Origin: Tissierella praeacuta_A
Lineage (GTDB): Bacteria > Bacillota > Clostridia > Tissierellales > Tissierellaceae
DNA: 64,000 nt
NCBI RefSeq assembly: GCF_040396155.1
Contig: NZ_JBEBOY010000003.1
Coordinates: 1 to 64,000 of the forward strand
Direction: 5' to 3'
This document shows, in pieces, positions 43,380 through 52,022 of this stretch (positions within the stretch are counted from its first letter, which is position 1; every line of letters starts with the position of its first letter). The translations under genes were made by a program, and so were the position numbers. The notes under the pieces are model-generated. The model made no database searches. It saw only the letters and a program-made list of their open reading frames with translations, and was not told where the DNA came from.

Positions 43380-45035
43380 ATGAAGGAAACAATATATATA
43401 ACAGGACATAAAAATCCTGATTCGGATTCAATATGTGCAGCTTTAGCATATGCGGAGTATAAAAACGCTAATGGAGATATTAATGCTATCCCTGTAAGAT
43501 TGGGAGAGATAAATAGGGAGACACAATTTATTCTAGAATATTTTGGAGTACCTGCTCCTACTTTTTTAGAAACTGTTAGACTAAGTGTTGAAGATTTAGA
43601 TTTTGATAAAATAGCTCCAGTTAGTCCTGATATATCTTTACGTATGGCTTTAGAATTGATGAAGAGAAATAATTTAAATAGTCTTCCCGTAATAGATAGT
43701 AATGAGCAATTAGCAGGAATTGTAACTATATCAGATATAATAGGGTCATATATTGACGTGTGGGATAATGGTATTTTAGGGAAATCAGGTACTTCTATAG
43801 ACAATATCATAGACACTCTTTCTGCTAAAACTATTATAATACCAGAAGAAGTGAAACCATTTAAGGGAAAAATTTTAGTTTTAGCTATGGAACCTAAATC
43901 AGCAGGAGAATATATAGAGGAAAATGATATAGTCATATGTGGTAATAGGAAGGACGCCCAAAAACTTGCGATTAATAGTAATATTTCTTTAATGATTGTA
44001 ACTGGAAATATTAACGTAGATGAAGAGATTATAAATTTAGGGAAAGAAAAGGGTGTAACAATAATATCCACACCTCATGATACATTTACAACTTCTAGAT
44101 TAATAACTCAATCTATTCCTATTAGTCATGTTATGACTGAGGATGATTTAGTAGTATTTACTCTTGATGATTTAGTAGACAATGTAAAGGAAAAAATGTC
44201 TCAAACAAGATATAGATCATATCCAGTAATAGATGATGATAACAATAATAAAGTAGTTGGTTTAATATCAAGATATCATCTAATAGCTAGTATGAAGAAG
44301 AAAATAATTTTAGTTGACCATAATGAAAGAAGTCAATCAGTTGATGGATTAGAGGAATGTGAGATATTAGAGATTATAGACCATCACAGAGTAGCAGATG
44401 TATTTACAGGAAACCCAATATATTTTAGAAATGAACCTGTAGGAAGCACATCTACTATAATAGCCTCTATATTATTTGAAAATGGCAGAAGACCTTCAAA
44501 GAAAATGGCAGGAATACTTGCAGCAGCTATAATCTCCGATACTTTATTATTTAGATCTCCTACATCAACTAATGTAGATAGAATGATATTGGAAAGATTG
44601 GTGAGAATTGCAGATTTAGATGTAGAAAAGTTTGCTATGGATATGTTTAAGGCGGGCACTTCCTTAGTGGGTAAAACACCACAAGAGTTACTTAATCAGG
44701 ATTTTAAAACATTTACTATAGATGAGGATAAAATAGGAATAGCTCAAGTATATACAATGGATCCAGATAGTCTAAAGGATATGAAATCTGATTTAATATC
44801 ATTAATGGAAGAAAGAGCAAAGGAAAGAGGATATTCCATATTTATATTAATGCTAACGGATATATTTAATGAAGCGTCTGAAATGGTAGTAGTAGGACAT
44901 AATAAGGAATTAGTAGCAAAAGCATTTGGAAAGCCACTTGTAAACAATTCATTTTATGCTCAGGGAGTACTTTCAAGAAAGAAACAAGTAGTTCCACCAA
45001 TTACAAATACATTAACGGATATGAAAGAGTTATAG
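43380..45035 (+). CDS. Mn-dependent inorganic pyrophosphatase with CBS and DRTGG domains
   Basis: A 551-aa family II pyrophosphatase. The DHH catalytic lobe starts at the N-terminus (GHKNPDSDSIC: His10, Asp14, Asp16) and resumes near residue 310 with EIIDHHRVAD, closing with the DHHA2 lobe (SRKKQVVPP). Inserted between are two CBS domains (about 68-125 and 245-305) flanking a DRTGG domain, the layout in which adenine nucleotides regulate hydrolysis. GGAGG lies 5 nt before the ATG at 43380; an in-frame GTG at 43368 overlaps the RBS. It recycles pyrophosphate from biosynthesis. Confidence 0.94.
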   Translation: MKETIYITGHKNPDSDSICAALAYAEYKNANGDINAIPVRLGEINRETQFILEYFGVPAPTFLETVRLSVEDLDFDKIAPVSPDISLRMALELMKRNNLNSLPVIDSNEQLAGIVTISDIIGSYIDVWDNGILGKSGTSIDNIIDTLSAKTIIIPEEVKPFKGKILVLAMEPKSAGEYIEENDIVICGNRKDAQKLAINSNISLMIVTGNINVDEEIINLGKEKGVTIISTPHDTFTTSRLITQSIPISHVMTEDDLVVFTLDDLVDNVKEKMSQTRYRSYPVIDDDNNNKVVGLISRYHLIASMKKKIILVDHNERSQSVDGLEECEILEIIDHHRVADVFTGNPIYFRNEPVGSTSTIIASILFENGRRPSKKMAGILAAAIISDTLLFRSPTSTNVDRMILERLVRIADLDVEKFAMDMFKAGTSLVGKTPQELLNQDFKTFTIDEDKIGIAQVYTMDPDSLKDMKSDLISLMEERAKERGYSIFILMLTDIFNEASEMVVVGHNKELVAKAFGKPLVNNSFYAQGVLSRKKQVVPPITNTLTDMKEL

Positions 45036-45057
45036 AATTATATAAAGAATAATAATG

Positions 45058-45095
45058 GAGCTGTCTCAAAATAAAAATTTGGGGCAGTTTTTTGT
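45058..45095 (+). terminator. Terminator of the pyrophosphatase gene
   Basis: A CTGTCTCAAA arm pairs with TTTGGGGCAG and is followed by T6; the same style of terminator as at 29411-29450, a form common in clostridia. Confidence 0.8.
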
Positions 45096-45487
45096 ATATA
45101 GATGAATTTGTCATAGCTAAGTAATAAATTAATTCAATTATGACAAGTTTGATCAAGTTGCTTTAATAAATGAAAACATAGAAGTTGATTTCTATGTTGT
45201 ATAGTAATTAAAAATAAGATGTGGTGATGGAAATTGATTGTTAGTAAGGAATATTTGATTTAATAATAATATGAATCTTACATATCTATTTAAGATGCAT
45301 GATAATAAAATTGACATATGTAGATGGGAGTAATGTAGAATTTATAATTAGGGGAAGGAGAAATAAAACGACTTCAAGAAGGTCACTCACTATATTTCAA
45401 CGGAGAAGATATTGAAAGTATAAAAGAGTAATGGAGATTTCTTTATTAGTTTATGAGAAACATCATTTTGACAAATTTTTAAATTTA
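45096..45487. other. Intergenic region with a protein-like relic
   Basis: Mostly AT-rich. A frame ending at the TAA at 45429-45431 encodes KRLQEGHSLYFNGEDIESI and follows GAAGGAG directly but has no start codon (ATA in place); possibly a decayed small gene. CATAGAA/TTCTATG near 45178-45196 forms a small hairpin. Confidence 0.3.
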
Positions 45488-45516
45488 TTGACGTATTTAT
45501 CAACAAGTATTATACT
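45488..45516 (+). promoter_or_regulatory. Promoter of queT-queF
   Basis: TTGACG (45488-45493), 17-nt spacer, TATACT (45511-45516); the riboswitch begins about 25 nt downstream. Confidence 0.75.
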
Positions 45517-45541
45517 ATATTAAGAAAAAGCATAACTAAAT

Positions 45542-45583
45542 AAGACAGTTCGAAACCATCCTGTCTATAAATAAAACTAAGGG
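45542..45583 (+). promoter_or_regulatory. preQ1-I riboswitch
   Basis: P1 stem AGACAG (45543-45548) with CTGTCT (45561-45566), a loop beginning TTC and containing ACCATC, and the A-rich tail ending AAAACTAAGG (45573-45582) that folds back to form the pseudoknot. It precedes queT and queF, which fits ligand logic: high preQ1 promotes termination. Confidence 0.9.
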
Positions 45584-45611
45584 TCTATGGATAAAAATAC
45601 TTTGTTTTTAT

Positions 45612-45633
45612 AAGGCACTTTGTGCCTTTTTTT
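45612..45633 (+). terminator. Terminator controlled by the preQ1 riboswitch
   Basis: AAGGCAC (45612-45618) with GTGCCTT (45622-45628) and a T8 tract between the aptamer and queT. Confidence 0.85.
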
Positions 45634-45729
45634 ATTATGTAAAATACAATAGTATTTCTTAGTCTATTGTTTATGGCATATAAAGAACTTTTCTTATTTA
45701 GAATTTATTAAAATTAAGGAGAGGGAAAG

Positions 45730-46221
45730 ATGAATATTAAACCATCAGCAATAGGTAAAGAAACTATTACTAAAAAAATAGCTATATCAGGAGTTACGGT
45801 AGGGATTTATGTTATATTAATGTATTTAACTCAAGGATTTGCCTTTGGACAATATCAGATAAGAATAGCAACATCATTTTATTGTTTAAGTGGTATTTAT
45901 CCATTTTTAATACTTCCATTGGCAGTAGGAAATATGATAAGCAATATATTCATGGGAGGGCTAGGAATTTTTGATATATTAGGAGGATTTATAGTAGGAC
46001 TTGTTACTGCAGGGATAGTTGCTTTAATTAAAGGTTTTAAATTAAATGATTGGTTTATAGTTATTCCAATAATTTTTGGACCAGGATTAATAGTTCCGAT
46101 ATGGCTTTCGGTTATATTAAATATACCTTATAAAATATTGGCAGCTAGTTTATGTATTGGACAAATCATTCCAGGAATAGTTGGAGTTATTCTTTTTAAA
46201 CAATTAAAAAACAGAATATAA
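45730..46221 (+). CDS. queT: Queuosine-precursor transporter QueT
   Basis: A 163-aa membrane protein with about five helices that matches the QueT family: GFAFGQYQIRIATSFYCLSG and FGPGLIVPIWLSVILNIPY. It is the substrate-specific component for a queuosine precursor, probably working with a shared ECF energy module not encoded here. Both the preQ1 riboswitch in front and queF behind support this. GGAGAGG precedes the ATG. Confidence 0.92.
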   Translation: MNIKPSAIGKETITKKIAISGVTVGIYVILMYLTQGFAFGQYQIRIATSFYCLSGIYPFLILPLAVGNMISNIFMGGLGIFDILGGFIVGLVTAGIVALIKGFKLNDWFIVIPIIFGPGLIVPIWLSVILNIPYKILAASLCIGQIIPGIVGVILFKQLKNRI

Positions 46222-46246
46222 GCTTAAGAGAAAGGAAGATACAAAC

Positions 46247-46744
46247 ATGGTTGGAAGAAAAGAAGGGGAATTAGAGGGAGTAACATTATTAGGAAATCAA
46301 GGAACTAAATATAGTTATAATTATGATCCATCTGTTCTAGAAACATTTGAGAACAAGCACAAAGAAAATGATTACTTTGTAAAATTTAATTGTCCAGAAT
46401 TTACAAGTCTTTGCCCTAAAACAGGACAACCTGACTTTGCATCTCTATATATATCCTATGTTCCAGAAAGTTTAATGGTAGAAAGTAAGTCCTTGAAACT
46501 TTATCTATTTAGTTTTAGAAATCATGGAGACTTTCATGAAGACTGTATGAATATAATAATGAAAGATTTAATAAGGCTTTTAGATCCAAAGTATATTGAA
46601 GTATGGGGAAAGTTTACTCCAAGAGGTGGAATTTCCATTGACCCATATTGCAATTATGGTAAGGAAGGAACAAAATGGAAAGGTGTAGCTGAAAAGAGAT
46701 TATTTTATCATGATATGAACCCGGAAAATATCGATAATAGGTAA
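46247..46744 (+). CDS. queF: NADPH-dependent preQ0 reductase QueF
   Basis: Reduces 7-cyano-7-deazaguanine to preQ1. The 165-aa unimodular form has nucleophile Cys56 and Asp63 (SLCPKTGQPDFA), the NADPH/fold motif ESKSLKLYLFSFR and His97-Glu98 in HGDFHEDC. It lies 25 nt after queT with GAAAGGAAG as RBS. No queC, queD or queE genes are in the window, so the cell may import preQ0 or encode them elsewhere. Confidence 0.97.
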   Translation: MVGRKEGELEGVTLLGNQGTKYSYNYDPSVLETFENKHKENDYFVKFNCPEFTSLCPKTGQPDFASLYISYVPESLMVESKSLKLYLFSFRNHGDFHEDCMNIIMKDLIRLLDPKYIEVWGKFTPRGGISIDPYCNYGKEGTKWKGVAEKRLFYHDMNPENIDNR

Positions 46745-46855
46745 ATTAATTATTAAAGATAACAGGAAAATCCTAAGCTGTTATCAATAGATTAAATAGT
46801 TTAGAATATATTTAATTAAAGGTTGATATAGAAAATGTCAATGATTAATATGTGG

Positions 46856-46900
46856 AGTATCTGATTTTGGTTAAATTTAACTAAAATCAGATACTTTTTT
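46856..46900 (+). terminator. Strong terminator after queF
   Basis: AGTATCTGATTTT (46856-46868) pairs perfectly with AAAATCAGATACT (46883-46895), then T5. An earlier GATAACAG/CTGTTATC hairpin lies at 46758-46785. From 46900 to 47210 the DNA is AT-rich, with only a protein-like stretch near 47110-47200 lacking a start. Confidence 0.8.
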
Positions 46901-47210
46901 ATGATCTATAGAAAAACCTCATATTTAGTGTATATTTCTATATTTTGGGTATATTTTAGAATTATAGGAATGCTTTCGGAAACTATAATATATGATATTT
47001 TATTGTTTAAGGATTTACTTAGTTAAGATTTTAAAATATTTAATTAAATCATATGAAAATCAGAAGATTGCTGTAGTCCTTTATATCACGTATTATTTAA
47101 AATAACATAGAATATTTTGGGAAAAGAAGGAATCTGAAAAACAATATAGAATAGTTATAGAAAGTGGTGGATATTTTAGATTTTATTATATCTTAGTTAA
47201 GGAGGATATT

Positions 47211-47424
47211 ATGTCTAATAGACTTTTTTCTTTTGAGAAAGATTCAGCCAGATTATTCAATTCCAGCTGAGAAACCTGGATGGGTCACTTATACATCTGG
47301 ACCTAATATAATACTTGGTATTTTAGTTGGAGCAGATGTTCTAATTATACTAATTTTAATTTGGAAGATTACTTGCCAAATTCTGCTGATAGTTCTTCAA
47401 GCCTTTGAAGCATATGCTAGTTAG
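47211..47424 (+). pseudogene. Small membrane protein gene with a frameshift at a T6 tract
   Basis: A strong RBS (AAGGAGG, about 47200-47206) serves ATG 47211, but that frame stops after 19 codons at 47268. One base shifted, a frame continues to the TAG at 47422 with a clear membrane helix (IILGILVGADVLIILILIW). Removing one T from the T6 run at 47224-47229 joins them into a 70-aa protein with one or two helices. This may be a true mutation, slippage-controlled expression or a sequencing error. Family not recognised; it precedes a DUF2007 gene. Confidence 0.55.
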
Positions 47425-47497
47425 TAACATTTCATACTATAACACTGATAATATAAAGCAGTTTGCTTAAGTCAATAATTATTAGGAGGGAGAAATT

Positions 47498-47767
47498 ATG
47501 TTTAAGAGGAAAAAAGCTAAAAAGAATAACAAATCAAATGAAATTGACTTAATTCTTTTAAGAACCACTAGCAATAATTTTGAACTAGAGATAATTAAAA
47601 GTATATTAGATGATAATAATATTCCATATATTTTAAAGGATCAAGGCATTGGCGGATATATGAGAATAATTAGTGGAGATTCATCACCCTATAGAACAGA
47701 TATATTAGTCGAAAAATCTACTTATAATCAAGCAAAAGAAATTTTAGAACAAATTACATTTGAATAA
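47498..47767 (+). CDS. DUF2007-family small protein
   Basis: An 89-aa protein with a very basic N-terminus (FKRKKAKKNNK) followed by the DUF2007 fold: LILLRTTSNNFELEIIKSIL, an IPYILKDQGIGGYMRI segment and DILVEKSTYNQAKEIL. These ferredoxin-like domains are described as putative signal transducers; ligand unknown. AGGAGGGAG precedes the ATG. Confidence 0.82.
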   Translation: MFKRKKAKKNNKSNEIDLILLRTTSNNFELEIIKSILDDNNIPYILKDQGIGGYMRIISGDSSPYRTDILVEKSTYNQAKEILEQITFE

Positions 47768-47891
47768 AATAGGTAAGGGAAAAAATAGTAGAAGTTGCCA
47801 AAGCTTTAGGCATTAAAAAACTATTTTAAAATCCAAAAGTTTAAATAAATATTAAAGTATAAAAACTGTCAAAAGAAGTAGGAGAAAAGAA

Positions 47892-48815
47892 ATGCTTAAT
47901 GAAATATATAAAGAATATGGAGAATATTTTTATGTTCCAATGACTCAAGGATATAGTATAGCCGTTCCTGTTAGTGTTGGTTGCAGTTGGAATAAATGTT
48001 TGTACTGTGATTTAAATCAAGGAAATAAATATAGATTTTTAGGTTTAGAAGAAATAGATAGAAGATTAAAAATGCTTAAATCTCATTATTCAAATAGACG
48101 GAGTCCAGTTAAGAAAGTGGTAATGGCAGGAGGGAATCCTTTCTGTTTAGATACCAACATATTAATAGAGATAATTAAATTAATAAAGTATTATTTTCCC
48201 GATGTAAAAAATATTAGTAGCTTTGCAAGAGCTGATGATATATTAAGAAAAAGTAAAGATGAATTAATTCAGCTTGAAAAATTAGGTATGGGGGAATTAT
48301 CTATTGGAATAGAATCAGGCAATGATGAGATTTTAGCATTTCATAATAAGGGAATTACAAGAAATGATAATTTTTTAGCATTAACTAGATTAGAAGAATG
48401 TAATATAAGTTATTCCACATATATTATGTTAGGATTAGGAGGAAGGAAATTAAGCAAAGAAAATGCCATAGATACAGCTGAGTTTTTATCTAATTTTAAT
48501 CCAGATGTAGTAATTGTAGTTACCTTAGTATTATTTAAAAATGCAAAACTGATTGAAAAGATTAAAAACAAAGAATTTATTCGATTAAGACCTTTGGAAT
48601 CCTTGAAAGAAGAGAGACTTTTAATAGAAAATTTAAATTTAAAAAATACAATATTTAATGGAACTCATAAGACAAATGCATTGATATTAAAAGGTAAATT
48701 ACCACAGCAAAAGGATATATTGTTAAATAAAATTGATGATGCCTTAGGAAATTATAATAGTAAGGATATTAAAAACAAAGAGATCTCTAAATGGAGAAGA
48801 TGGTCTGTTGAATAG
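47892..48815 (+). CDS. Radical SAM protein (B12-binding-type subfamily without B12 domain)
   Basis: A 307-aa radical SAM enzyme. The cluster motif is Cys31-x4-Cys36-x2-Cys39 (GCSWNKCLYCDL), the variant spacing seen in COG1032-like proteins, with a GGNP motif (MAGGNPFCL) for SAM binding and GIESGNDEIL downstream. There is no N-terminal cobalamin domain. Reaction unknown. GGAGAAAAG precedes the ATG. It is apparently alone; no precursor peptide is obvious next to it. Confidence 0.85.
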   Translation: MLNEIYKEYGEYFYVPMTQGYSIAVPVSVGCSWNKCLYCDLNQGNKYRFLGLEEIDRRLKMLKSHYSNRRSPVKKVVMAGGNPFCLDTNILIEIIKLIKYYFPDVKNISSFARADDILRKSKDELIQLEKLGMGELSIGIESGNDEILAFHNKGITRNDNFLALTRLEECNISYSTYIMLGLGGRKLSKENAIDTAEFLSNFNPDVVIVVTLVLFKNAKLIEKIKNKEFIRLRPLESLKEERLLIENLNLKNTIFNGTHKTNALILKGKLPQQKDILLNKIDDALGNYNSKDIKNKEISKWRRWSVE

Positions 48816-48864
48816 AAGTGAAATATTTATAGTTATAGATATATAATTATAATAAGGTGAGTAG

Positions 48865-48939
48865 ATGGAGTATATTGAAATTGATAATGTACAATCACTC
48901 CTAAGAAATGGGTGGATAACAGTTTTTGAATATAGTTAG
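48865..48939 (+). other. Short ORF of 24 codons, possible remnant
   Basis: ATG 48865 preceded by AAGGTGAG encodes MEYIEIDNVQSLLRNGWI and ends at TAG 48937. It reads like the N-terminus of a truncated gene rather than a full small protein. No family recognised. Confidence 0.25.
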
Positions 48940-48941
48940 TT

Positions 48942-48970
48942 TTGACAATTGATCTAAAATTATTTATATA
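48942..48970 (+). promoter_or_regulatory. Promoter of the NIF3-like domain gene
   Basis: TTGACA (48942-48947), 17-nt spacer, TATATA (48965-48970). Confidence 0.6.
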
Positions 48971-49001
48971 GAAGATAGTTTTAATATTTCAATCATGATA
49001 T

Positions 49002-49050
49002 TATATTAATGGTAAAATTGTAATTAAATAACAATTACACCATTAATATA
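49002..49050 (+). promoter_or_regulatory. 19-bp inverted repeat in the leader
   Basis: TATATTAATGGTAAAATTG (49002-49020) and its complement with two mismatches (49032-49050) surround 11 nt. It is downstream of the promoter and 13 nt before the RBS, and no U tract follows, so it could be an operator or a translational hairpin. Confidence 0.45.
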
Positions 49051-49077
49051 AAACTATATAAAAGGAGTAAATAAATT

Positions 49078-49410
49078 ATGGAAATTAAAGAAGTAAAGAT
49101 TGAAATATATATTCCAGAAGAATATATACTAGAATTAAGAGATGAGCTTAATAAAATAAATGCTGGTAGAGTAGGAGATTATGACAATTGTATGTCTATA
49201 ACAAATGTAAGAGGATATTGGCGACCATTAGAAGGGGCTAATCCTTATAATGGACAAGTAGGAGAAATCTGTGAAGGTGAAGAATGTAAAGTTGAAGTAA
49301 GATGCAAGAAAGAATATGTAAAAAATGCAATTGAAGCCATTAGAAAGATTCATCCATATGAAGAGCCATTATTTAATATAATTCCAATTATGAATAGTTT
49401 ATTTGAGTAA
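49078..49410 (+). CDS. Stand-alone NIF3/YqfO-type PII-like domain protein
   Basis: A 110-aa protein matching the CutA/PII-like domain inserted in NIF3-family proteins (IYIPEEYILELRDELNKINAGRVGDYDNC and a final HPYEEPLFNIIP). Such domains bind small ligands or metals; function as a separate protein is unknown. AAAGGAG precedes the ATG. It is flanked by a promoter and a striking inverted repeat. Confidence 0.82.
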   Translation: MEIKEVKIEIYIPEEYILELRDELNKINAGRVGDYDNCMSITNVRGYWRPLEGANPYNGQVGEICEGEECKVEVRCKKEYVKNAIEAIRKIHPYEEPLFNIIPIMNSLFE

Positions 49411-49582
49411 TATTAAGTATATATTTTCTTGCTTTAATATTGAAATGGTCCTACAGACATATTCATTTGAACATGTAATTATGAAGATAAACATATAGAT
49501 CTCATTTAGATTATTATATAATTTGGTTATTTTATGATCTATAAAATCATAAGGATAAAATATAAAAATAGGGGGACATACT

Positions 49583-50500
49583 ATGCAAAAATTATCCAAG
49601 GAAGCTTTTAATGAAATAAAAGCCTACATGAATGCAGGAATTAGACCATTGGAAAAGGCTATATTTAATTATTATTTTAATGATTCAAATGGTGAAGACA
49701 TATTGGACATGCTAGAAGAATTTCAAAATCCAGATGGTGGATTTGGTAAGGGAATAGAGCCTGATTTTAAATTAGTAGATTCATCCCCTATGGCAACATC
49801 AATTGGATTAAGGTATTTAAATATATTGAGTAATAGTGATAGAGCACAGAGAATGATAGGTAAGGCTATTGAATATCTGGAGTTAGCCTTTGATAGGGAA
49901 AGAAAGGGTTGGTATAGCGTTCCTAATATTGTTAATGATTATCCTCATGCACCATGGTGGGATTATAGAGATGATATAGGAATGACTGTTATTGATTATT
50001 CATGGGGAAATCCTACAGCTGAACTAATAGGATATCTTTATAAATATAGAAAATACCTTACTAAATTGGATATATTTTCATTGATTAATTATGCAATAGA
50101 TAATTTAAATAAACGTAGGGAATTTAATTCTGAACATGAAATATTTTGTTATATAAGGATGTATAATAACTTAAGTGACGAATTTTCTACTCAGATAGAA
50201 GATACTTTAAAGATAGCCATATCTCAATTAATCAATGTTAATGAAGATGAATGGACAGAATATGTTCCAATGCCATTAAAGTTTATAGAGTTTGATTCTG
50301 ATAATTTTTTTGGAATTGATATTGAATTTATAAATAAAAACTTAGACTATGTAATAGCCAATCTTGAGGAAAATAAAAAAATACTGCCGACATGGGAATG
50401 GAATGATTATTTAGATGAATGGGAGATTGCTAAGACTGAATGGACAGGAAATTTAACCCTGAAAGCTCTATTATCTTTGAAGAAATTCAATAGGTTATAG
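49583..50500 (+). CDS. Terpene-cyclase-like alpha/alpha-toroid repeat protein
   Basis: A 305-aa soluble protein with prenyltransferase/squalene-cyclase-type repeats (the first is FQNPDGGFGKGIEPDF at about 47-62) and many Trp/Tyr residues (APWWDYRDD, ILPTWEWNDYLDEWE). No signal peptide or known catalytic Asp-rich motif. In clostridia such proteins are usually annotated as hypothetical. AGGGGGA precedes the ATG; function unknown. Confidence 0.65.
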   Translation: MQKLSKEAFNEIKAYMNAGIRPLEKAIFNYYFNDSNGEDILDMLEEFQNPDGGFGKGIEPDFKLVDSSPMATSIGLRYLNILSNSDRAQRMIGKAIEYLELAFDRERKGWYSVPNIVNDYPHAPWWDYRDDIGMTVIDYSWGNPTAELIGYLYKYRKYLTKLDIFSLINYAIDNLNKRREFNSEHEIFCYIRMYNNLSDEFSTQIEDTLKIAISQLINVNEDEWTEYVPMPLKFIEFDSDNFFGIDIEFINKNLDYVIANLEENKKILPTWEWNDYLDEWEIAKTEWTGNLTLKALLSLKKFNRL

Positions 50501-50635
50501 TAAATATTCCCAATGAAGAATTTTATGAAATTTGGTAATAAGAATCGGAAAGATAAATTAAGACAAATTGAGTATTATTTACTATTATGAATTATCTTTA
50601 TGAAGATTTTATAAATTAGAATTGAGGTGGAAAAT

Positions 50636-51145
50636 ATGCAAAGAGCTGAAACCAAAATACCTGATTTTGAGATTCGATTTGCAGAGAAAAAGGACTCAGA
50701 ACTGATTGTAAAGTATATTCGTGATTTAGCTTCTTATGAAGATGAATTAGACCAAGTTACTGCAACACCAGAATCATTAGAGAAGTATATGTTTGACCAA
50801 CATGGAGCAGAAGCACTTATTGGTGAATATAGAGGAGAGCCTATAGGGTTTGCATTTTTTCATAATAGTTTCTCCACCTTTTTAGGTAAACCAGGTATTG
50901 CCTTAGTAGATTTGTACATAGAGCCTAAGATGAGAGGCAATGGTTTTGGGAAAGCAATACTTTCGTATTTAGCATATGTTGCTAAAAATAGAGAGTGCCA
51001 TCGTTTAGAGTGGTGGTGCCATGATTGGAATGCAATAGCAATTGAGAGATATATTAATTGGGGAGCAAATGTTGTAAAGGATATTAAAGTCTATCGTATG
51101 GATGAAAAAACCCTTAATGATTTTTCAAAGGAATATGCTAAGTAA
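50636..51145 (+). CDS. GNAT acetyltransferase, diamine/SSAT-like
   Basis: A 169-aa acetyltransferase with acetyl-CoA motif MRGNGFGKAILSYLA and the SSAT-like ALVDLYIEPKMRG and HRLEWWCHDWNAIAIERYINWGA blocks, pointing to a polyamine or thialysine-type substrate. The ATG at 50636 is preferred; the in-frame GTG at 50627 is within the GAGGTGG RBS. Confidence 0.85.
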   Translation: MQRAETKIPDFEIRFAEKKDSELIVKYIRDLASYEDELDQVTATPESLEKYMFDQHGAEALIGEYRGEPIGFAFFHNSFSTFLGKPGIALVDLYIEPKMRGNGFGKAILSYLAYVAKNRECHRLEWWCHDWNAIAIERYINWGANVVKDIKVYRMDEKTLNDFSKEYAK

Positions 51146-51171
51146 ATTTTGTGACCTTAACATAAATTAAT

Positions 51172-51204
51172 AAACAGAGGCAAGTTTCCTTGCCTCTGTT
51201 TTTA
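51172..51204. terminator. Bidirectional terminator between GNAT and metQ genes
   Basis: AAACAGAGGCAAG (51172-51184) pairs perfectly with CTTGCCTCTGTTT (51189-51201); U tracts on both strands. Confidence 0.92.
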
Positions 51205-52008
51205 CTAAAATGCTGGAACTACAGCTCCATCATAATTTTCTTCTATATATTTCTTAATCTTTTCAGATTGCAATGCTTTTAATAACTTAACAAATCTATC
51301 TTGAGTTTCCTCTCCAGATCTTACTGCTATAATATTAGCATAAGGTGATTCTTCACCTTCAATTAAAAGTCCGTCTTTTACTGGATTAAGTCCTCCTTCA
51401 AGGGCATAGTTACCATTGATTATTGCAGCATCAATACCACTTAAAGCCTTTGGTAGAAAAGCAGCTTCAAGAGCCTCAAATTTAATGTTTTTAGGGTTAT
51501 CCACTATGTCAGTTTTCTCATTAGCTTCATATCCAACTCCATCTTTTAGTTTCAATAATCCATTAGCTTCTAGTAAAAGTAAGGCTCTGCCGCCATTTAC
51601 TGTGTCATTTGGTATAGCTATTACAGCACCGTCTGGTATTTCTTCTACAGTTTTATATTTATATGAATATAAAGCCATTGGTTCTATATGAACCTTTCCT
51701 AAAGAGACTAAATCTAGTTTTTCTTTTTCATTAAAATCATTTAAATATGGCTCGTGTTGGAAGAAGTTAGCATCTATATCTCCATTATTAAGAGATAGGT
51801 TAGGAGTTACATAATCTGTGAATTCAATTATTTCAACTTCGACTCCCTCTTTTTTCAAATCATCTACTACTAAAGCAACTAATGGTGCATGTGGATCTGA
51901 TGATACGCCTATTTTAATCTTATTAGATTCTGAAGATTTTTTACTGCAGCCTGCTAATACTGATAATGATAATACGACAATTAGTACAATCGATAATAAT
52001 TTTTTCAA
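51205..52008 (-). CDS. metQ: Methionine-binding lipoprotein MetQ
   Basis: A 267-aa NlpA-family receptor, lipobox LAGC (Cys21), with family blocks KIGVSSDPHAPL, QHEPYLNDFNEKEKLDLVS, GAVIAIPNDTVNGGRALLLL and the ANIIAVRSGEE segment. Last gene of the metN-metI-metQ operon under a SAM-I riboswitch, so methionine (or a close analogue) is the cargo. GGGGGAAT precedes the ATG. Confidence 0.95.
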   Translation of the reverse strand: MKKLLSIVLIVVLSLSVLAGCSKKSSESNKIKIGVSSDPHAPLVALVVDDLKKEGVEVEIIEFTDYVTPNLSLNNGDIDANFFQHEPYLNDFNEKEKLDLVSLGKVHIEPMALYSYKYKTVEEIPDGAVIAIPNDTVNGGRALLLLEANGLLKLKDGVGYEANEKTDIVDNPKNIKFEALEAAFLPKALSGIDAAIINGNYALEGGLNPVKDGLLIEGEESPYANIIAVRSGEETQDRFVKLLKALQSEKIKKYIEENYDGAVVPAF

Positions 52009-52022
52009 TTTAATTCCCCCAT

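Noticed and set aside
43334..44071. Minus-strand 245-aa ORF inside the pyrophosphatase gene
   Set aside because: Antisense to a complete, motif-verified gene, with no RBS or promoter.
47892..48939. Radical SAM gene plus the 24-codon ORF as a modified-peptide (RiPP) system
   Set aside because: The short ORF has no repeated Cys/Ser/Thr core or leader features, and the radical SAM protein lacks a SPASM-like C-terminal cysteine cluster.
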